Positions 35,201 to 50,200 of a stretch of DNA of 64,000 nt are shown here, piece after piece. The DNA comes from Melieria omissa. Its lineage: Eukaryota > Arthropoda > Insecta > Diptera > Ulidiidae. The position numbers and the translations under genes are program-made. The stretch is taken from NCBI GenBank assembly GCA_963971225.1, contig OZ020269.1, forward strand, positions 7,998,001-8,062,000, written 5' to 3'. Within the stretch, counting starts at the first letter, position 1. Every line of letters starts with the position of its first letter. Under the pieces are notes generated by a model. The model ran no database searches, was not told where the DNA came from, and worked only from the letters and a program-made list of their open reading frames with translations.

Positions 35201-38200
35201 CACAGTGCGCACTTGGATCAGCGCCACGTCGACATGTGGGTGAATTAGCTAACATTTATTGTTACTCTCGCTATTTTTTTTTAATGCTCTTAAGCATCAA
35301 AATATTTGTAGAATGGCTGGAATAAACGGTTTTCAACGTCGAGTTATATCGGCATATTTCGCCACAGCTGTCAGTAGGTGTCATAAATATGTTAAAAGTT
35401 TGCGTAATAGCCGAGTCTGTGCACAAATTTAATGTATGAATGGTATTATTACATAATGAGATTGAGTCTATAAAATATGTTGGCGATATATGTGCGCAAC
35501 CAGACACAAATCAATAGCATTCCAACTGAAGGATATTGCCAGATTCAGCCGAAGCTCAGCTTGGTTTTGACTACAACCAAACACGGACGGCTAATGGGGG
35601 TCTTGACACGCTCTTTGGACATCATAATGCACCTTCGATGCCTCCAAGAGTAGAGCCTGCCTATCTGCCTAACGAATCTAACTGCATTTAGTTGTCTGTT
35701 AGTGACAAAATTTTTAATTTCCTAAAAGAGAAAAATGCATTTCAAACTCTTACAACAAAGAGACCAAAAACGTCTGACCGACTTGCCAGCCATTGAAGGT
35801 CTTTTCAACTTTTGGGTGCGCAGCTATTGGGTTCAACTGCTAGCCAACAAAAACAAGATCAAAATCCACTCCAATAACAACAACAGCAGCATTAGCCGCT
35901 ATGACAACGCACAAACACCGCCACAGATAGCTTAAGCAGCTCAATAACGCGCGACGGCTCACCGCTGGCGCCGTTTCAACATTGCATCTGTGAGGTTTAT
36001 TTGTGCATGCGATCTTTTTACGTTCTTGTATATTTGAGTTTGTGTTTATTGAGTCTCATATGCGCATTTGGGTTTGTTATCCTTTTGGTGGCACAAACAT
36101 TCGATGAAAATAAACAGCTAGCATGTATTTTTTTTTGTCTGCGACAATGTGTTTTCATTCGCACTTTCGAACACTTTCATGCAGTTCGACGGTTCATTTA
36201 AGTTGAGCTTTCTTTCGCCTTTCAATTTGCCAGTACTTTTGTTTTTGTTTTCATACCAATGCTTCACGTTTTATTTCGGCTTTTGTGGCGCTTATTGTGG
36301 CTTGCTTGTCTTTCTGCAGTTGTGGCTTTGTTGTTGTTGGTTTTTCATTTCTGCTGACTGCGCTTATTTAGCCTTGAATTTCGACGCTCACGTGTCTGGT
36401 CTATCTGCATCGTTTTTATTCGCTCTAACTTTGCCCTACAACTCGTACTCGTTGATCGCTCGTTTGTCGACATGTCATGCACACAATTCTTACCAACAAC
36501 GCCTGAAAGTGCTGCACAGACATTCGACGCCGCTTCAAGGCCACACATCGAATTCCTTGCTCGCTGCGCTGCTTTCTTTATCCGGCGCGTTGGTTTTTGC
36601 CTTAGTTTTCATTCTTCTTTACACTTGAATTACATTTTTCTACTACTGCCAGCAGTGTGTGCCGCCTGCTTTATTTGAAATTTGAAAAGCATTTCCCTAT
36701 CTGCTATTATTGTTATTATTGTTGTTGTTGCATACGTGTGCCTGTTTTTGCATAGTGCGCGAACAAATTGCCATTCTGTAACACTACGCAATGAGATGGA
36801 GGACACGCTCATTGTGGCCGCTAATTTGTTTAATTTGCATACGCAGAAAGCAATTAAAAAACAACAAAAAGAAAACAATAGGAACACCCAAGCAGGCAGC
36901 CATTAAAAACCGAAAGGCATTAATTAACACCACGAACGGCCACAGCACACAGTTCGCATCGCTGGGATGGGGGGCGGGGCAGGAGTTTACGATGGCTGTT
37001 GACAGCAGATTCGCGCCGAATGTGCCTGGAAACAATTTTGGCGCACAATTTGGTTAATTAAAATGTTTGCCATTTATGCGGCAAACACGAGGCGTCAGCG
37101 CTCTGCTCAGACGGGGGTCGCAGAGGAAGAGCCAAACAGTGGAGCGCGCCCCACGGAAGCTACGATTTCAGTGTTTTACTCTTTTTTTCTTGTTAAGCTT
37201 TTAATGTGGCAGGCTCCAATAAGCCAATAAGCCGGGCTGCAACATGTTGCCGCAACGCGCCAAGAGGGTTAAAAAGCAATTTAAGGGAAATCAGTGCGCG
37301 AGCACTTAAAGTACACAATGCCAATCGATTTTTTCAGCTTTTAATTTTCATTATTGCGATTTAAAAAAAAAAGAATTAAATTAAATTAAATTGTAAACAG
37401 CGTTGAAAGTTGTTGAAAGCACATTTTTTCTGGACTGCAGTTCAAATGTGACCTTAAATCTTTTAAAGTGAAAGTCGATAGTCGGAGAGTGCAGCAAATT
37501 GTGGGATGTCAATCAGCACTGACTGATGTACCAGGCCGTTGCGACTTGCATGATTTTATGTCGAAATGATGACTGGACTTGCATTGAAAGTTGCCATTTT
37601 AATTACTACTCATGGTAGTGAAAAATAAAAATAAAAATTACATAACAATAAATAACAATAAATAATAAAAAATTAAATTAGAAAGAATACAAAAGTTTAG
37701 TATAATCCACTTTTTTTACTTTAACTTTACCAATATTCAACAATCATTAGTCAGTTGTATATCTTTTTTTGCAGAAAGCCAACGACAAGGACAAGGCGAT
37801 CCTGTCTTACCATACTTTCTACTCTATGTGTACGAGTATCATTCCTGGTCGAAATGTTAGTTGAAAAAGTAGCCATTTGCATTCCAAAAAGCCAAACAGT
37901 TTTCAATGTTGACTATGAGTTACTCCAAACAAACAAACATTTCCATTATAACAACAATAATGTCAAAAATATATTGTGGCAAGACTGTGCGCCGCTTCGT
38001 GGATATTTCGCCTTAGGTAACTGCAAAATGTTTCGCTTTTCTGCTTTTACTTGAAAACTTTGAGAGAGGCAGTCCTTATAAAACTGTGCAGCATGTGGCA
38101 CTTTTGCCCAGCACCAAATGCCAATAAATGTTTACTTGCCATCTAAGCTCTTTCGCCGCTCAGCTATGCGGTTCTGAAAAGCACTGCCCTAATCCATACA

Positions 38201-41200
38201 AACAAACGCAGTCGCCATTCCCCAGGACAAACAGACATGTATGGTTATTGTGTGACTTACCCACATTATGCGCAGCAAGAAGATTAAATTCATAATGAGA
38301 ACAGCACAAACAGGTCCCTGGAAGATCCAATCAACAGGCGTTTCTTGCATCCACGGACAACCAATGTCAAACTGTGTCCCATCGTTGTCGTTGTTGTTGT
38401 TGTTGTATATTGTCGGGTATATTTTTAACGGTGTTAAGCGTTGGTTGAGCGCACGCCGCATGATGTCCATCCATTTTGGGTTAATGAGCCAGCGCAGCAG
38501 AAATGTGAGAATAGCAAACGAAAAAAAAAACGAAAGAGAACATTTGTCGGTTGACATTTGCGTGTTGACGTTTGTGTGTTTGTTTCAATTGTGCCAACGA
38601 TATCAGAGCATAATCGCAATATGGCAAATAAACCAATGTCACTGGCGGGACAAACCTGCTCCGTGTCGTATGACAGCGTCAGTCCCTTGGCAATTGTCCA
38701 AATCACAACGAATACGGCCGGTCCACCTGTGTGCGAGAAGAGAGCAGAGCAAGACGGCACAAAACATGCCTAAATTAATTTCTATGTGCCAACAATTGTT
38801 ATAATGGTTGTCATTATTGCAGCGATTATGTTGATTGTTGTTGGTACAGGGTGAGAGGCGCAAACGAAATGGGTTGACAGACCAAATCTTGCAGCGAAAT
38901 GTGAGTAGCAAACTGCCGGCATTCGGTATTAAGTTGATGCAAGATTAGCTGTCGTTCAGTGTGACCAACAACAATGAAATTTTAGGCAATCGCCTACAAC
39001 TGCTGCGACAATAATACAGAACGATATCGTTGAAAATTGAGCCTCAAGTTGCTTATGTGTTGTGTACAAAGTCGTTGTTGTTACTGCTACTCTCAACGTG
39101 CACAGCAGCTTAAGTTGGCCTCAGTAAATGAGCATTGAACACCCTGTTAGCGGACATATTAAAGGCGATTAACATTGCGGCAACCGCACAAAGGACTTGC
39201 TCCCCCCCCTACCTACCTACCCGCCAATCATATACAACCGACTTGTTGAATTTCTGCTTTATTTCGTTCGCATTGTTATTCTTCTGGCCGCAACTCACGC
39301 TGTCATGTTGCCGACAAATGAGCTGCCCTGCTGTGATTGAAGCTGTGCCAATAAGAAGGACACATGTACATGTTTGTGTATGTGTGTGTGTACATAAACA
39401 ACGGTGAAAGGCACAATAATTGCGCCATTCGTTTGCAAGGCGATACTTTCCTCGACGTCGCGGATTCCGCTTACATGCGCCGGCCGTTTGTTGGTGCTTG
39501 CGCGTACATTTGTGTGTAGGTGTATGTGAGCACATAGCATGGCTTATGCCGGGATTATTGTAAAGATGCATTGCATGCGTCACGCATCGGTATGCGAGAG
39601 TTATTGGAGCGCTTACTGCCAATTTACTTCTTGTGGCAAATCGCAAACCTAATGAGCGTTGTTGCGGCATTGCTTGGGGCTCGAATTTAAGTTGGCAACT
39701 CTACTCGAATTACCAAAGAAATGATAGATTTTCTCAATAATATTGATGGTATGTAAGAAGACATCCCACTTGCACAACATAAGCAGAACTTAGATGGAAG
39801 GACTGTCAGGACTGAAGGCTGGCAAATTAAGTTTTAATAGTTGTTAATTTTGTTACGTGAGAAGGCAAGGAGACTTCGGGCTAAACACTCTCTCCCTTTC
39901 TGAGCGTAGGTGAACAATCGTCGGGTGTCCCCTCTGCAAAGATCTGAATAGCCTTAAATCAGTCAATATATCGCACACCCAATTCAAAAGTGACACAAAA
40001 CAAAATTTTTTAGGAAAGGCAAAAAACTGTTTTTGTGCTGAATAAACATTTTTTTAAAACTACATATAGACTGTTTAGTAGAAAATCCTTACAGATTATG
40101 CTTTAGGATTAGTTACAAAGATTTTTTTTTATTTTACACTAGAAAATCCAAAATTTTGAGCTGTGACTTTTTTGATGATATTTTAATTCAAGAAATTACC
40201 GAATTATTTTAATCACTTTTGCTGAATTTAATAATTACAAATGACAGTTAAAAAGTTGAAAAGAAAATTTTGAAAATTCGAAATTAATTTTTTTATTTGA
40301 AAATATATACCATAATTGTCAGAACTTTACTTAAAATGAACTTCAACAAACATTTATTTCGTCAAAAGTGTCACAATTTGAAATGTGAATTAGGACTCTT
40401 TTGCATTGAGCTGCAGCAATCAAATACAGTAGTGTCTGGGTACAGTGAACACCCGATATAGTGAACACCTCGATATAGTGAACACCCAAATGTTGACATC
40501 GAGCCTCTAAATATGGAACAAAATTTTCAAGCAAAAAACAAAAAGGATATATGGAGCAAATAAAGCTAGTTTTTGAACAGAAATGTTAACCTTGATATAG
40601 TGAACAACCTCGATACTGTGAACAGGCCTTGCAATAATTAGTTCACTATATCCAGACACGACTGTAGTACTAAACTCGACAAGAAGAGAGACCTAACTTT
40701 ATTTTGGCAACAGTTAACAACAACAAAATATACCGAGCTTTTGCTTATCAATTTTAATCCTAACCTAATCTCAACTACCACTTTTAATTCTACCAAGTTG
40801 AAAGCAGTTCCACAAGATTTGTTTCGAATCTGCTTCTTCTTTCTCTCATATATCTAATACTCTTAAGTCAAAACTAGCTGTGTTGATCTCTAAAAAAAAC
40901 AGTTTCTAGGAAATATTAAAAAGTTATTAATTGGAAAGAAATTTCGCTTTTCCATTGATATTCAATTTTAAAATTCAGCAAACGCACCAAATTTCATTCA
41001 ATTTGTTTTCATTGGAACTCGTGTTGTTTTAATTTGCTCAGTTAAAAAAATGAATAATTTCATTAAGGGTTATTCCAATTAAAGCTACAAAATTTGATTC
41101 TTTTAGCCAACAAAAATCCACTCCACTTCTTTCAATTCCAATTTTAACTGGTAAACTTTGTGCCAAACGTTGCGGTCAATCGAATGCTGTGCACTGTAAG

Positions 41201-44200
41201 CTGCACGAACAGGCTTTTGGGTTTCAAATTTTTTCTTTATGTAACTAAACCAATTACTCGCTAATTACAACCAAAAACCCACAAACTAGGACCGCTTCTT
41301 AATTAATTTTAATTACCCACAAATTTGCTCAGCGGGCTAACATCAATATGCGGCGAAGCAGAGAGAACAAAACCGATAATGAAACAGAGGGAAAAGGGAT
41401 GTTAGAAGTAATAACTGTAATGTAATCTACACTGATTAGGTCATCGTTAAAACACATTCAACCCTCAAGCCGGCTCAACAACTCACGTTAAAGGATCTTT
41501 TATACGCCAACAGGTCGACTTGGCTGCTGATTCGTTGCCATTTACTTCAGCTAAATCTTTCACCGAAAATGAAAATGCGTTGATACACGGGAAACCGCTG
41601 CCATTTGGCGCAAAGACATTCAGCCGCACTCGGCGCCAACTAATCCCAACCAATTTGCAATGCTGCTGTCGACACCTGACTGAGGCTGACTGCCTCAATC
41701 TGCTCCTCATACGAGTAATTCAACCATTTCTGTCACGCTTCATGCGCTCACACTTTACTTCTTTGCTTTGCTTATGCTCAACGCATTCTTGTATGTTCGT
41801 TTTTTTTAACTTTGTAGCGTATTTTGTTGCTGTAATGCTGCAAGTAGTAGGGGTGGTCCTCAGTCAGGTGAACTGTTGACTGAGACAAAGCGACGACATT
41901 TTTTTGGTCGTTTGTGAATTTGTGGCTAAGCCTAGGAGACGTTTCAGGCTGGCAAAAGGGAAACGAAAGAACATCTGGTAGATCTATTTTGCTTTCTGAT
42001 CAGCTTGGAAAAATGTTCGAACTGTTTAGATCACATTTGAATATCTACCAAAACACCGTGCGACGGTGTATCGGTGCATATCGCACACGCACTACAAAAG
42101 TGACACAACTCAAAATTTTTAATTTTCGGGCTTATGTGTTAATACTGTGCACAATGCATAAATCTACCAATCAGCAAAAGCTCGGTATATTTTGTTGTTC
42201 TTAATTATTGCAAAAATACAGTTAGGTCTCTCTTCATGTCAGAAGACGCCATTTGATCGCTGCAGCTCAATGCAAAGGAGTCCTAATTCAAATTGTGTCA
42301 CTTTTGACGAAATGAATTTTTGTTAAAGTTAATTTTAAGCAAAATTCTGACAATTTTTGTATATATTTTTAATTATTAAAATTAATTATGAATTTTCAAA
42401 ATTTTTCTTTCAAGTTTTTGACTGTAATTTATAATTATTAAATCTGTGGTCAAAAGCACTAACCGCTTAAGTCGACTTAAGAAGAAATTGAGTTATGGAT
42501 GCCACCACGTTCCCTTGACTGTGCTCTACCTTTGTGTAAAATCGGGGAGCTTCTTACTTTAAAATAAAAAAAGTTATTAATAAAAACCTATTCGCATTCC
42601 CATAGCGAACACACTACGCGCTAAAACTTTAAAGCGAGATTACTCGGAACAGCAATTTACGACTTAGGCGGTTATTGCTTTTGACCACAGAAATTCAAAA
42701 AAAGTGGCTTAACTTGAAATAGGTCCGTAATTATTGAATTAAAATATCATCAAAACAGTCACAACTCAAAATTTTTGATTTTCTAGAGTAAAATAAAAAA
42801 ATTCTTGCAACTTATCATAAAGCATAATTTGTAAGGATTTTCTACTGAACGGTCTATACGTTATTAAAAAAAATGATTATTTAGCTTAAAAACAGTTTTT
42901 TGCTTTTCCTGAAAAATCAAAAATTTTGAGTTGTGTCACTTTTGTTGTGCGTGTGCGATATGTGCGGTAAACCAGAGACCATATATAGTGCTTTGTCCTT
43001 TTAAAAGGACTTCAAAATTTTGAAGGGGATAAAAAATACAAAAAAAATAAAAAAACACTTCACCTCGTTAGAATATAGCGATGTATATCAAATGAAAGAG
43101 GAAAGGATCAAGAAATGAAATAAAATAGATTTTTATCTATTTGTAAAAAATTATATGAAAAAGGTGCTTTGAAAGTTTTAATCCTTTATTTCCTTGAAAA
43201 TTTATGTAGAATTTTCTTGAAAAGTTAAAACCTAAAATCTCCTTGATTACGTGTCAAAATTTCATTATTCTCGCTCAATTAATTTTGTATCTTTTTATTA
43301 TTTAAAATACTCATACACAAATAAATTAGAATTTTTTAAATTTCATTCATTAAAATTGCAGCTTCCGCCTTTTTTCCACATTTTTCGAACCAATAAAGTA
43401 AGAGTCGAGCCGAGTACAGAACTATCCAAACATGTAGACGGGCGGCTTTCGAGAAAATTGTGGACCGCAAGTTTTTACATAATTGGTCGATTAAGCTTAT
43501 AGCAAATTTTAAGGTGTCCAACTCGATCAGCACTTTTAAACTATGGACTGTTGTTCTGAACAGACCAAAGAGTCCCTCAAAGACATCTTGAATGAAGACA
43601 ACTCAATTTAGCCACTTCTTTTCTACTCTGCGTCCCACGTAGACACAAAATTTTAAAGTCCCATATATGGAACTCACATGATTGTTAGAGAATTCTGGGT
43701 TAGGTTCAGTTTTTTCCCTCTAACCTATAATATTGTTCGGCTCGAGACAAGTGTTGACTTTTTCAAGCACAAAAAATTGCTAAAATTTTCTTTTGGCAAT
43801 CGCTTTCGAGTCAATTGGACCGTTTGCGTCGGCTTGGTTTCTTAGAAGAGTGCGGACCACTCTGTTGTGTCGTGATTATTATGGTGTATGTGTATTTGCA
43901 ATTTTTGTTGTTTTTATTGTTGTTGTTGTACTTACCCCAGCCAATGATGGCGTAAATGTTGAAGCGTATATTGTCGCCGGCGAACGTCTTCACCACCAAC
44001 ATGTACAAGTAGAGACCTGCGAACATAAACAAAGCGCATTGAATTTGTAGGCACATAAAAAGCAAACCGGGAATCTTGTCAATGGTATGTCAACATAAAA
44101 ATAAAAGAAGACGGCGCTTTATTGCGCGAAGCGCTGGGAGTGGCAATCGAGATTGCCGGGATGTGTGCTGGAAGGTGAGGCGGCGACAGGATGTGGCTGC

Positions 44201-47200
44201 AGCGTCTGTTGTTGCTGTTGGCGTCCTAAACATCCGCATACGTTATTGTTGTTGCGGTGTTATTGTATTTTGTATATAATGTGGTTGTTGTTATTGTTTT
44301 TGTTATTGTTATTGTTGCTGTTGCGCTATTTTGTATCTTTTATTAGGGCTTACATGCGTAATTTGTTCTTTGAATTTTGGTCGATTTTGTTTTTCTTCAT
44401 TTAACTTTGTCGGCATATATACATACATATATACATACATACTCGCATGTATGTACTTGCGATATTGACACTTTTCATTCCTTGAAGGTGTTGGCTTGTT
44501 TTTTTTAGCTTTTGTGTATTTGCACACCACACATGTCGCTCCTTCGCTGCAAGAACGTCATAACTCAAAAAATTTTTTTTTCAGTTTATGGGAGCCCTGT
44601 GTGTATCTGCATATGATCTTTTATTTGTCAAAATCTCTTTGTCAAATATTCAATACTTTGCTCACAAGACGACATGAACAATTTTTTGATACCTTGAACT
44701 GCCTGCAATGGTAAATTTTAAAATTGAATTTTCTCGGAATGATGTAGTTTTGAGTTAAGGCGTTCTTGCAGCGAAGGAGCGATGTATCTCGTTGTCCCTC
44801 ACATAAGTTACCGTTTTGACATATATTATGTGCAAAAACTTCATTACAGCCAATTGCCCACACGTATTTAGAGCCAAATGGTGGAACGGCTCATGCAAAT
44901 GTGTGTGTGTGTGTGAGTGTTAGTGTGTTTGCAACCAAACGCCAATGAGCACGTTGCCAATGTTCGGTGTTGTGGTTTATATTATTCCTATTGTTGTTGT
45001 TGTTTTTGTTAAATGCCTCAACTTACCCTCGACGAGCATCCAAAAGAAATTCGTTAGCGTGAAGAAATGAAAAAGCGTCACCAGCACAATACATCCGCCC
45101 AGTCCGGTGCGTATGGAGATCTGCGCGTTGTTGTTGTTGTTGGTTGGACATTTGCATGTAATAAAATGAACATTTGGCTTTAATTAGTTAATTGCACAGA
45201 ACCATAAAATTAACAACATAATTTTTGGCTCACAAATTAATGCTGAGCAATCAACGGAAAGCAATAACAATTATATAAAGAAACATAAAGAAACAAAGAC
45301 AATTATTAATAAAGTTGTTATGCAGAATTGCTGTGAATTGTCGAGTTAAACATTTTCTTATGAAACTTTTATATCATTTCACATTTAATTACTGTCGATA
45401 ATTTTAGTAATAAATTTGATTTTCGATGCAGTAAGCAACTAACTAGAAACGGGAAAAATAAGTTTGTTAGTTGTCAGTAAACTTGTAAGAATTCATAATT
45501 AACTGCTGGAAAGGATGCGTTTTGTCAAGACTGATATTTATAATGTCAACAAAAAACAGCTCTTAATTCGTTCAATGTTCAGAGTCTGCAAAAAACCTTA
45601 GGAGTCTTCCACCCGTGTACACGTTCACACCCACAATACGAAATTATTGTGAAAAACTAGACTTCACTCTAGTCAGAATTTATATTAAACTGCTTACAAA
45701 GAAATTCATCTATGTATCGATTTGACCTTTGAATGGCTCCTTTATTCCATTGAGTATCAAGTTTCAAGTTGATGTTTCGTAATTGACAAATTTCATTAAA
45801 GCTAATTGGCCAATTCAGGAGGCCCTCATCTCAAAGCTGTGCAAAGCTGCCAAATTGCATTGATTTCCCCCTATTTGAATTTTTATTTCTTACACTAACT
45901 CACCCATTTAAGTATATACTTATGTGAGTTTATATGTACATACAGAAATATCCTAGAAACCGTACAATTGATAAAATTCCACAGCCATTCACGCCGCTCA
46001 TTTGTTTTTCGTGGCAGTAAATTGTCTGCTACATTCGTACAACCGACAAACAGCAAATCCAATAAAATCATAATCAGCGCTGATTTATTGAAGCTGCTTA
46101 GCGGTGCCATGGCGGCATTATGGCAACACTGGTGCCACCGCTCCGCAACGTTGCCGTAATGCGACAGCGACAAAAATGCAACAATCAAAGCGAACACACA
46201 TGATTCAAAAAATACAAAGCAAACGCAAACGCAAACACAAAACGAAAATGTTAATGCAAAAAAGATGAGATCTTTGACTGAAAGTTGTGACAAACATACG
46301 TGAACAGATAATGTCAGTATCCACAGCAACGCTGACATAATGTATGTGAAGAATAAATTCGCATGAATTGAATTGCGCAAACAGCGTAATTCCCTGGATC
46401 CGTTTTGGTCGTTACGATGTGTGCGAAGACGGCGTTGGTCGGTGCGTTGGGCCACGGCACACATGCGAAGTGTTGGTTGGTGGTGAGCAGCAAATAGTTG
46501 AGCAGAGAAGAAGAGAACGGCAAACATATCAAGCGAGAGTCGTAAAATTCTGAAAATTGTAAAACTTGTGGGCCATGCGGCAAAGTGCTGCGCAAAAATG
46601 GTGCGAAAAGCGCACATAACCGACACCCAACACACACACACATACAAACTCAAAGTACAATTGCTGTGCAAGTATTTTCATAAAAGCACACACCTTACCA
46701 CAATTCAGACACGCTCACTCACTCAGCGCACATATTTAGCACAATTGATAGGGTAAAGTGTGGGTAGCGCGTGTTGCTTGTTATATTAATAATTCCAGTA
46801 GATTCCAAGAAACTTACTATGGGACTTGATCTGACGACATATTGAGTCGTGTGACATTCGTATTAGGAAATGGGTTTCCTGGCGTCACCTTTCATCTATC
46901 TGCTGTGACCCAGAGTGGCTGTCAAGGACGACATAATTAGTTGTTTTATTGATTTTGCAGCGTTTAATACGAATTTACCTGAGCTTACCCTACAATCAAC
47001 TCATTCCTACACTCACAGTGAGACAAAGGCGAATACCCGACGGGTATTAAAGTTCAAAAACGCTGCAAAGCAGTACAAAACCCAGGAGAATAAGTAAAAC
47101 ATGTAGCAAAAATAAAGTTAAATATACTAATGAAAAAATCAGTCATATGTGCACTAACGACTACATTCAGCTGCAGTCGCGGTGCGAATGGAAAAGTGCT

Positions 47201-50200
47201 GAACTTGTTACTGCGTCGCAGCCTACTTAGTGCTTCAAGGCGACCTCCGCCGGTTGATGCAGGCATTGGCAATTTGATGAGATTCAACTTGTCTGAAACG
47301 TTACTCATACGCCACGTATAACGTATAACATATCGCATAGTTCTATGTGATGTTAAGAAAATATGCAAAATAAAGATCATTCTTTGTAAATTGTATGCAA
47401 CTTGTGGCAATTATTGTCTTCTGTTTATCACAAATTTCGATAATAGTTAAATTTTGTTTATCATTTCAACAGACGTTGTACTATGCACTGTTTTTAAGTA
47501 AAACTAATACAAAAATAACAAAGAGAGAAACAATCAGTTTCGCACGAGCATTTCAAGCTTTTCCACGTGAAATTAATTTCAGTTGAAACGCGCTTGAACC
47601 ACTGCAATAACCTGGCTGACCTTCAAGTTCATTCGCACTCTGCGACAACAAATAAAACACAAACACATAAAAAGTGCAAAACGAATTGCAAACACAACTT
47701 GTCATAATTAGCCGAAGAGCGTAAAAAATAGAACGAAATAAATACAAAACAGGTAAACACAAAGAATAATAACAATGAAAAAGAAGTCAAATTTGTGTTG
47801 CACAGACAATGGGCAATAAAAAAGAAAATAACTGCGCTGTAATTTATTTGCTTTAATACCTGCGCACCCTAAAGGTTTTTGTTGATGCGGTTTTTGCCTT
47901 AAAACTCATTGAGAAACAAATGTGACACGCTGCCACTTGGTGGCATTTTTGTGGCACAACAGTGTTGTAAGGGAGTAAAGCAACAGACGCAGTATTTGGC
48001 AACAATTATAACCCCAACAAGAGTCGCAGCAGCAAGTTAAATGCATTGAAAGGTTAAAGCATTTTGGCATTCAACGCAATTGCGCACACGACATAACATA
48101 AATTGCTACAATGAGGCAGACAGTCAGATAGCGGCTTTCTCGGTTGCAATCTTCATTAATTATGATCCCATTTGCCAGCAGGCAATAAAGCAGCTGGCAT
48201 TCCCCAGTGTGGCGCCAACTAATGCCAACAGATTAAGACAGGTTAAAGGACTAAAGGGCGTGTGCAGCGATTACACTGTCTTGTCGTAAATTTCAATTGT
48301 GGTTTTGTTGTTGTGCATGTTGCATTCAAACGTGTCGGCACAATGTAATTGAATCTACTCTAATATTCTACTGAATAGTATACAAACTCAATCGATTTTG
48401 ACTACAGGAGGCAAAAGGTTCAAGTAATAATTTCGAACAAAACTCGATTGAATCTGAGATGGAGTGGAAATATTAATTTTTGGTAAATTTGACTTCAAAC
48501 TGAAGGTTATACATAGTTTTGGTAGCAATTCTAAGGAAGTTCTGACACTCTCCATAATTTATTTGAACTTTAACAGTCGGCAAATTCTCGACAATTTCAA
48601 TTTCAAGTTAGCTCAGTCAATGATATTCAATTCACATCCTTTATTTTTACATTGGTTGTAGTTGCTCACATTTCCTTCTCATTTCACTAAAGGTCATTTG
48701 TTTCATGTTCACCCCACTCAGTCTCACTCAATCTCAATCTGTAAGGCATCTCGCGCGCACACACACACACACACTTTATTTAGCCACTGTCCACAAGGCA
48801 CGCAACTTACTTGAAGTAGGCGAACACCACAATGGCCATTGTCAGCGACACCAGACTGATGGTGTAGCCGATGTAGTAGATTATGGTGGGCAACTCAATG
48901 ATGGGCTCGAACTCGGGAACCGGCGACGGCGCAGGCAGATGCATGCAGGAATCGTAGTTTGTGTACTGTTCCCATGTTCCGTTCGCATTGCAATAACGTG
49001 TCGCATTCTCTGTAATAAAATAAATCGTTGGCGAGCAAGCAAAGAGAAAACAGTGTTAATAATGAAATAAGTCACATAAATAAAAGTGCTAATGTTAACA
49101 AAATATTAATGGGTATTAACTGTAGTCACACTGACAGCGGTTGTACCCGTGGCAACTGTATCTACCGTTCAACCTGTGTGGGCCGTAACATTTTCGATAG
49201 TCAGCAAAGGTTACGTACACTCACTCGTACATACTTCTATGAGCGTATACCTATGTAACTGTTACAGACAAACAGACAGACACTCGAATGTGTACGAGTT
49301 TACTTTTGAACTGTTATTCACGTATTCAGACCGGTTGAGTAGCCAAGGAGTGGAAAAAGCTTAAGAGTTAAGTTTTGTGGCTCCAACAATTTTCTTAATT
49401 TATTAATTTAATTTATTGAATTTATTTTCTTAATTTAGAAATGGTTTTCCCATGTGCAAATTCAAGTTAACGTGCAACATTTCTATTAAAGTGATTATCA
49501 ATTATATAAAAGCTGCTAATTTCTTGTGTATTTGCCAATAAATAAAAATAAAATATCAACTGCATAGTTGTAAAAAATAAAAAATGAACTACAATATGCT
49601 ATATAAATACTTGTAAGTATATATAACTATTACTAACAGATGTGTCTAAAGATGTGCCGGATGTCATTTTACGAATGAGGATATGATTTCGATAAAATTT
49701 AGCAAAGAGATTCGCTTTTATAATGCGGAAGCGCTGAGTGCAAACATATTTCCAACATAAATAATAAAAAAAAATATTTTCCCATTCCTCTCATTCACTC
49801 ATCGTTGTATGTCTTCTACTATTTCAACTCGCGCACTCAATCACACCAGTCCCCACCGCATCCAAAGCAGTGCAAACGACAATTGAAATGCGGCGGCTCC
49901 TTTCGCCCATGTTTCAGCACAGCAGACGCAGCAACAGCGAGCACGACGCAAACATCATCGCTGCCATTGACGACATCATTGCCGGTCGCTGCCTACCAAC
50001 AGCGGCTGCAACTTTTCAGCGAAGCGTTTATCGGCGTCTTTTCATCGCTTTGATTGCTCCGGCAGTGAACAGGAAAATTGCCATTTGCGTTTGTGCGCAA
50101 AGCGACAACGTTTCCAATGGCGCCGTTGCTGCGTGCTGCAGCTGAAATCCAAGTGACGGGAGCGTTGTGTCGATAAATTAACCAAGAAAGTTGTCTGCTG

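Larger units (their letters stand above)
38727..43935 (-). other. Dh31-R intron between coding exons 5 and 6 (5.2 kb)
   Basis: Dominated by two related inverted-repeat elements (39971-40749 and 42081-42958) in opposite orientation, each carrying a different inserted MITE. The rest is AT-rich without coding signal. Confidence 0.6.

Noticed and set aside
35735..35935. 66-codon frame [14 protein letters not shown]...
   Set aside because: The first half looks protein-like, but there is no similarity I know, no splice context, and the end is asparagine-rich simple sequence.
45895..46671. 258-codon minus-strand frame
   Set aside because: Only the part at 46300-46393 is real (Dh31-R coding exon 3); the rest is open intron.
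49805..50145. Overlapping open frames in Dh31-R intron
   Set aside because: Low-complexity S/T/Q/P content with no domain or conserved motif.
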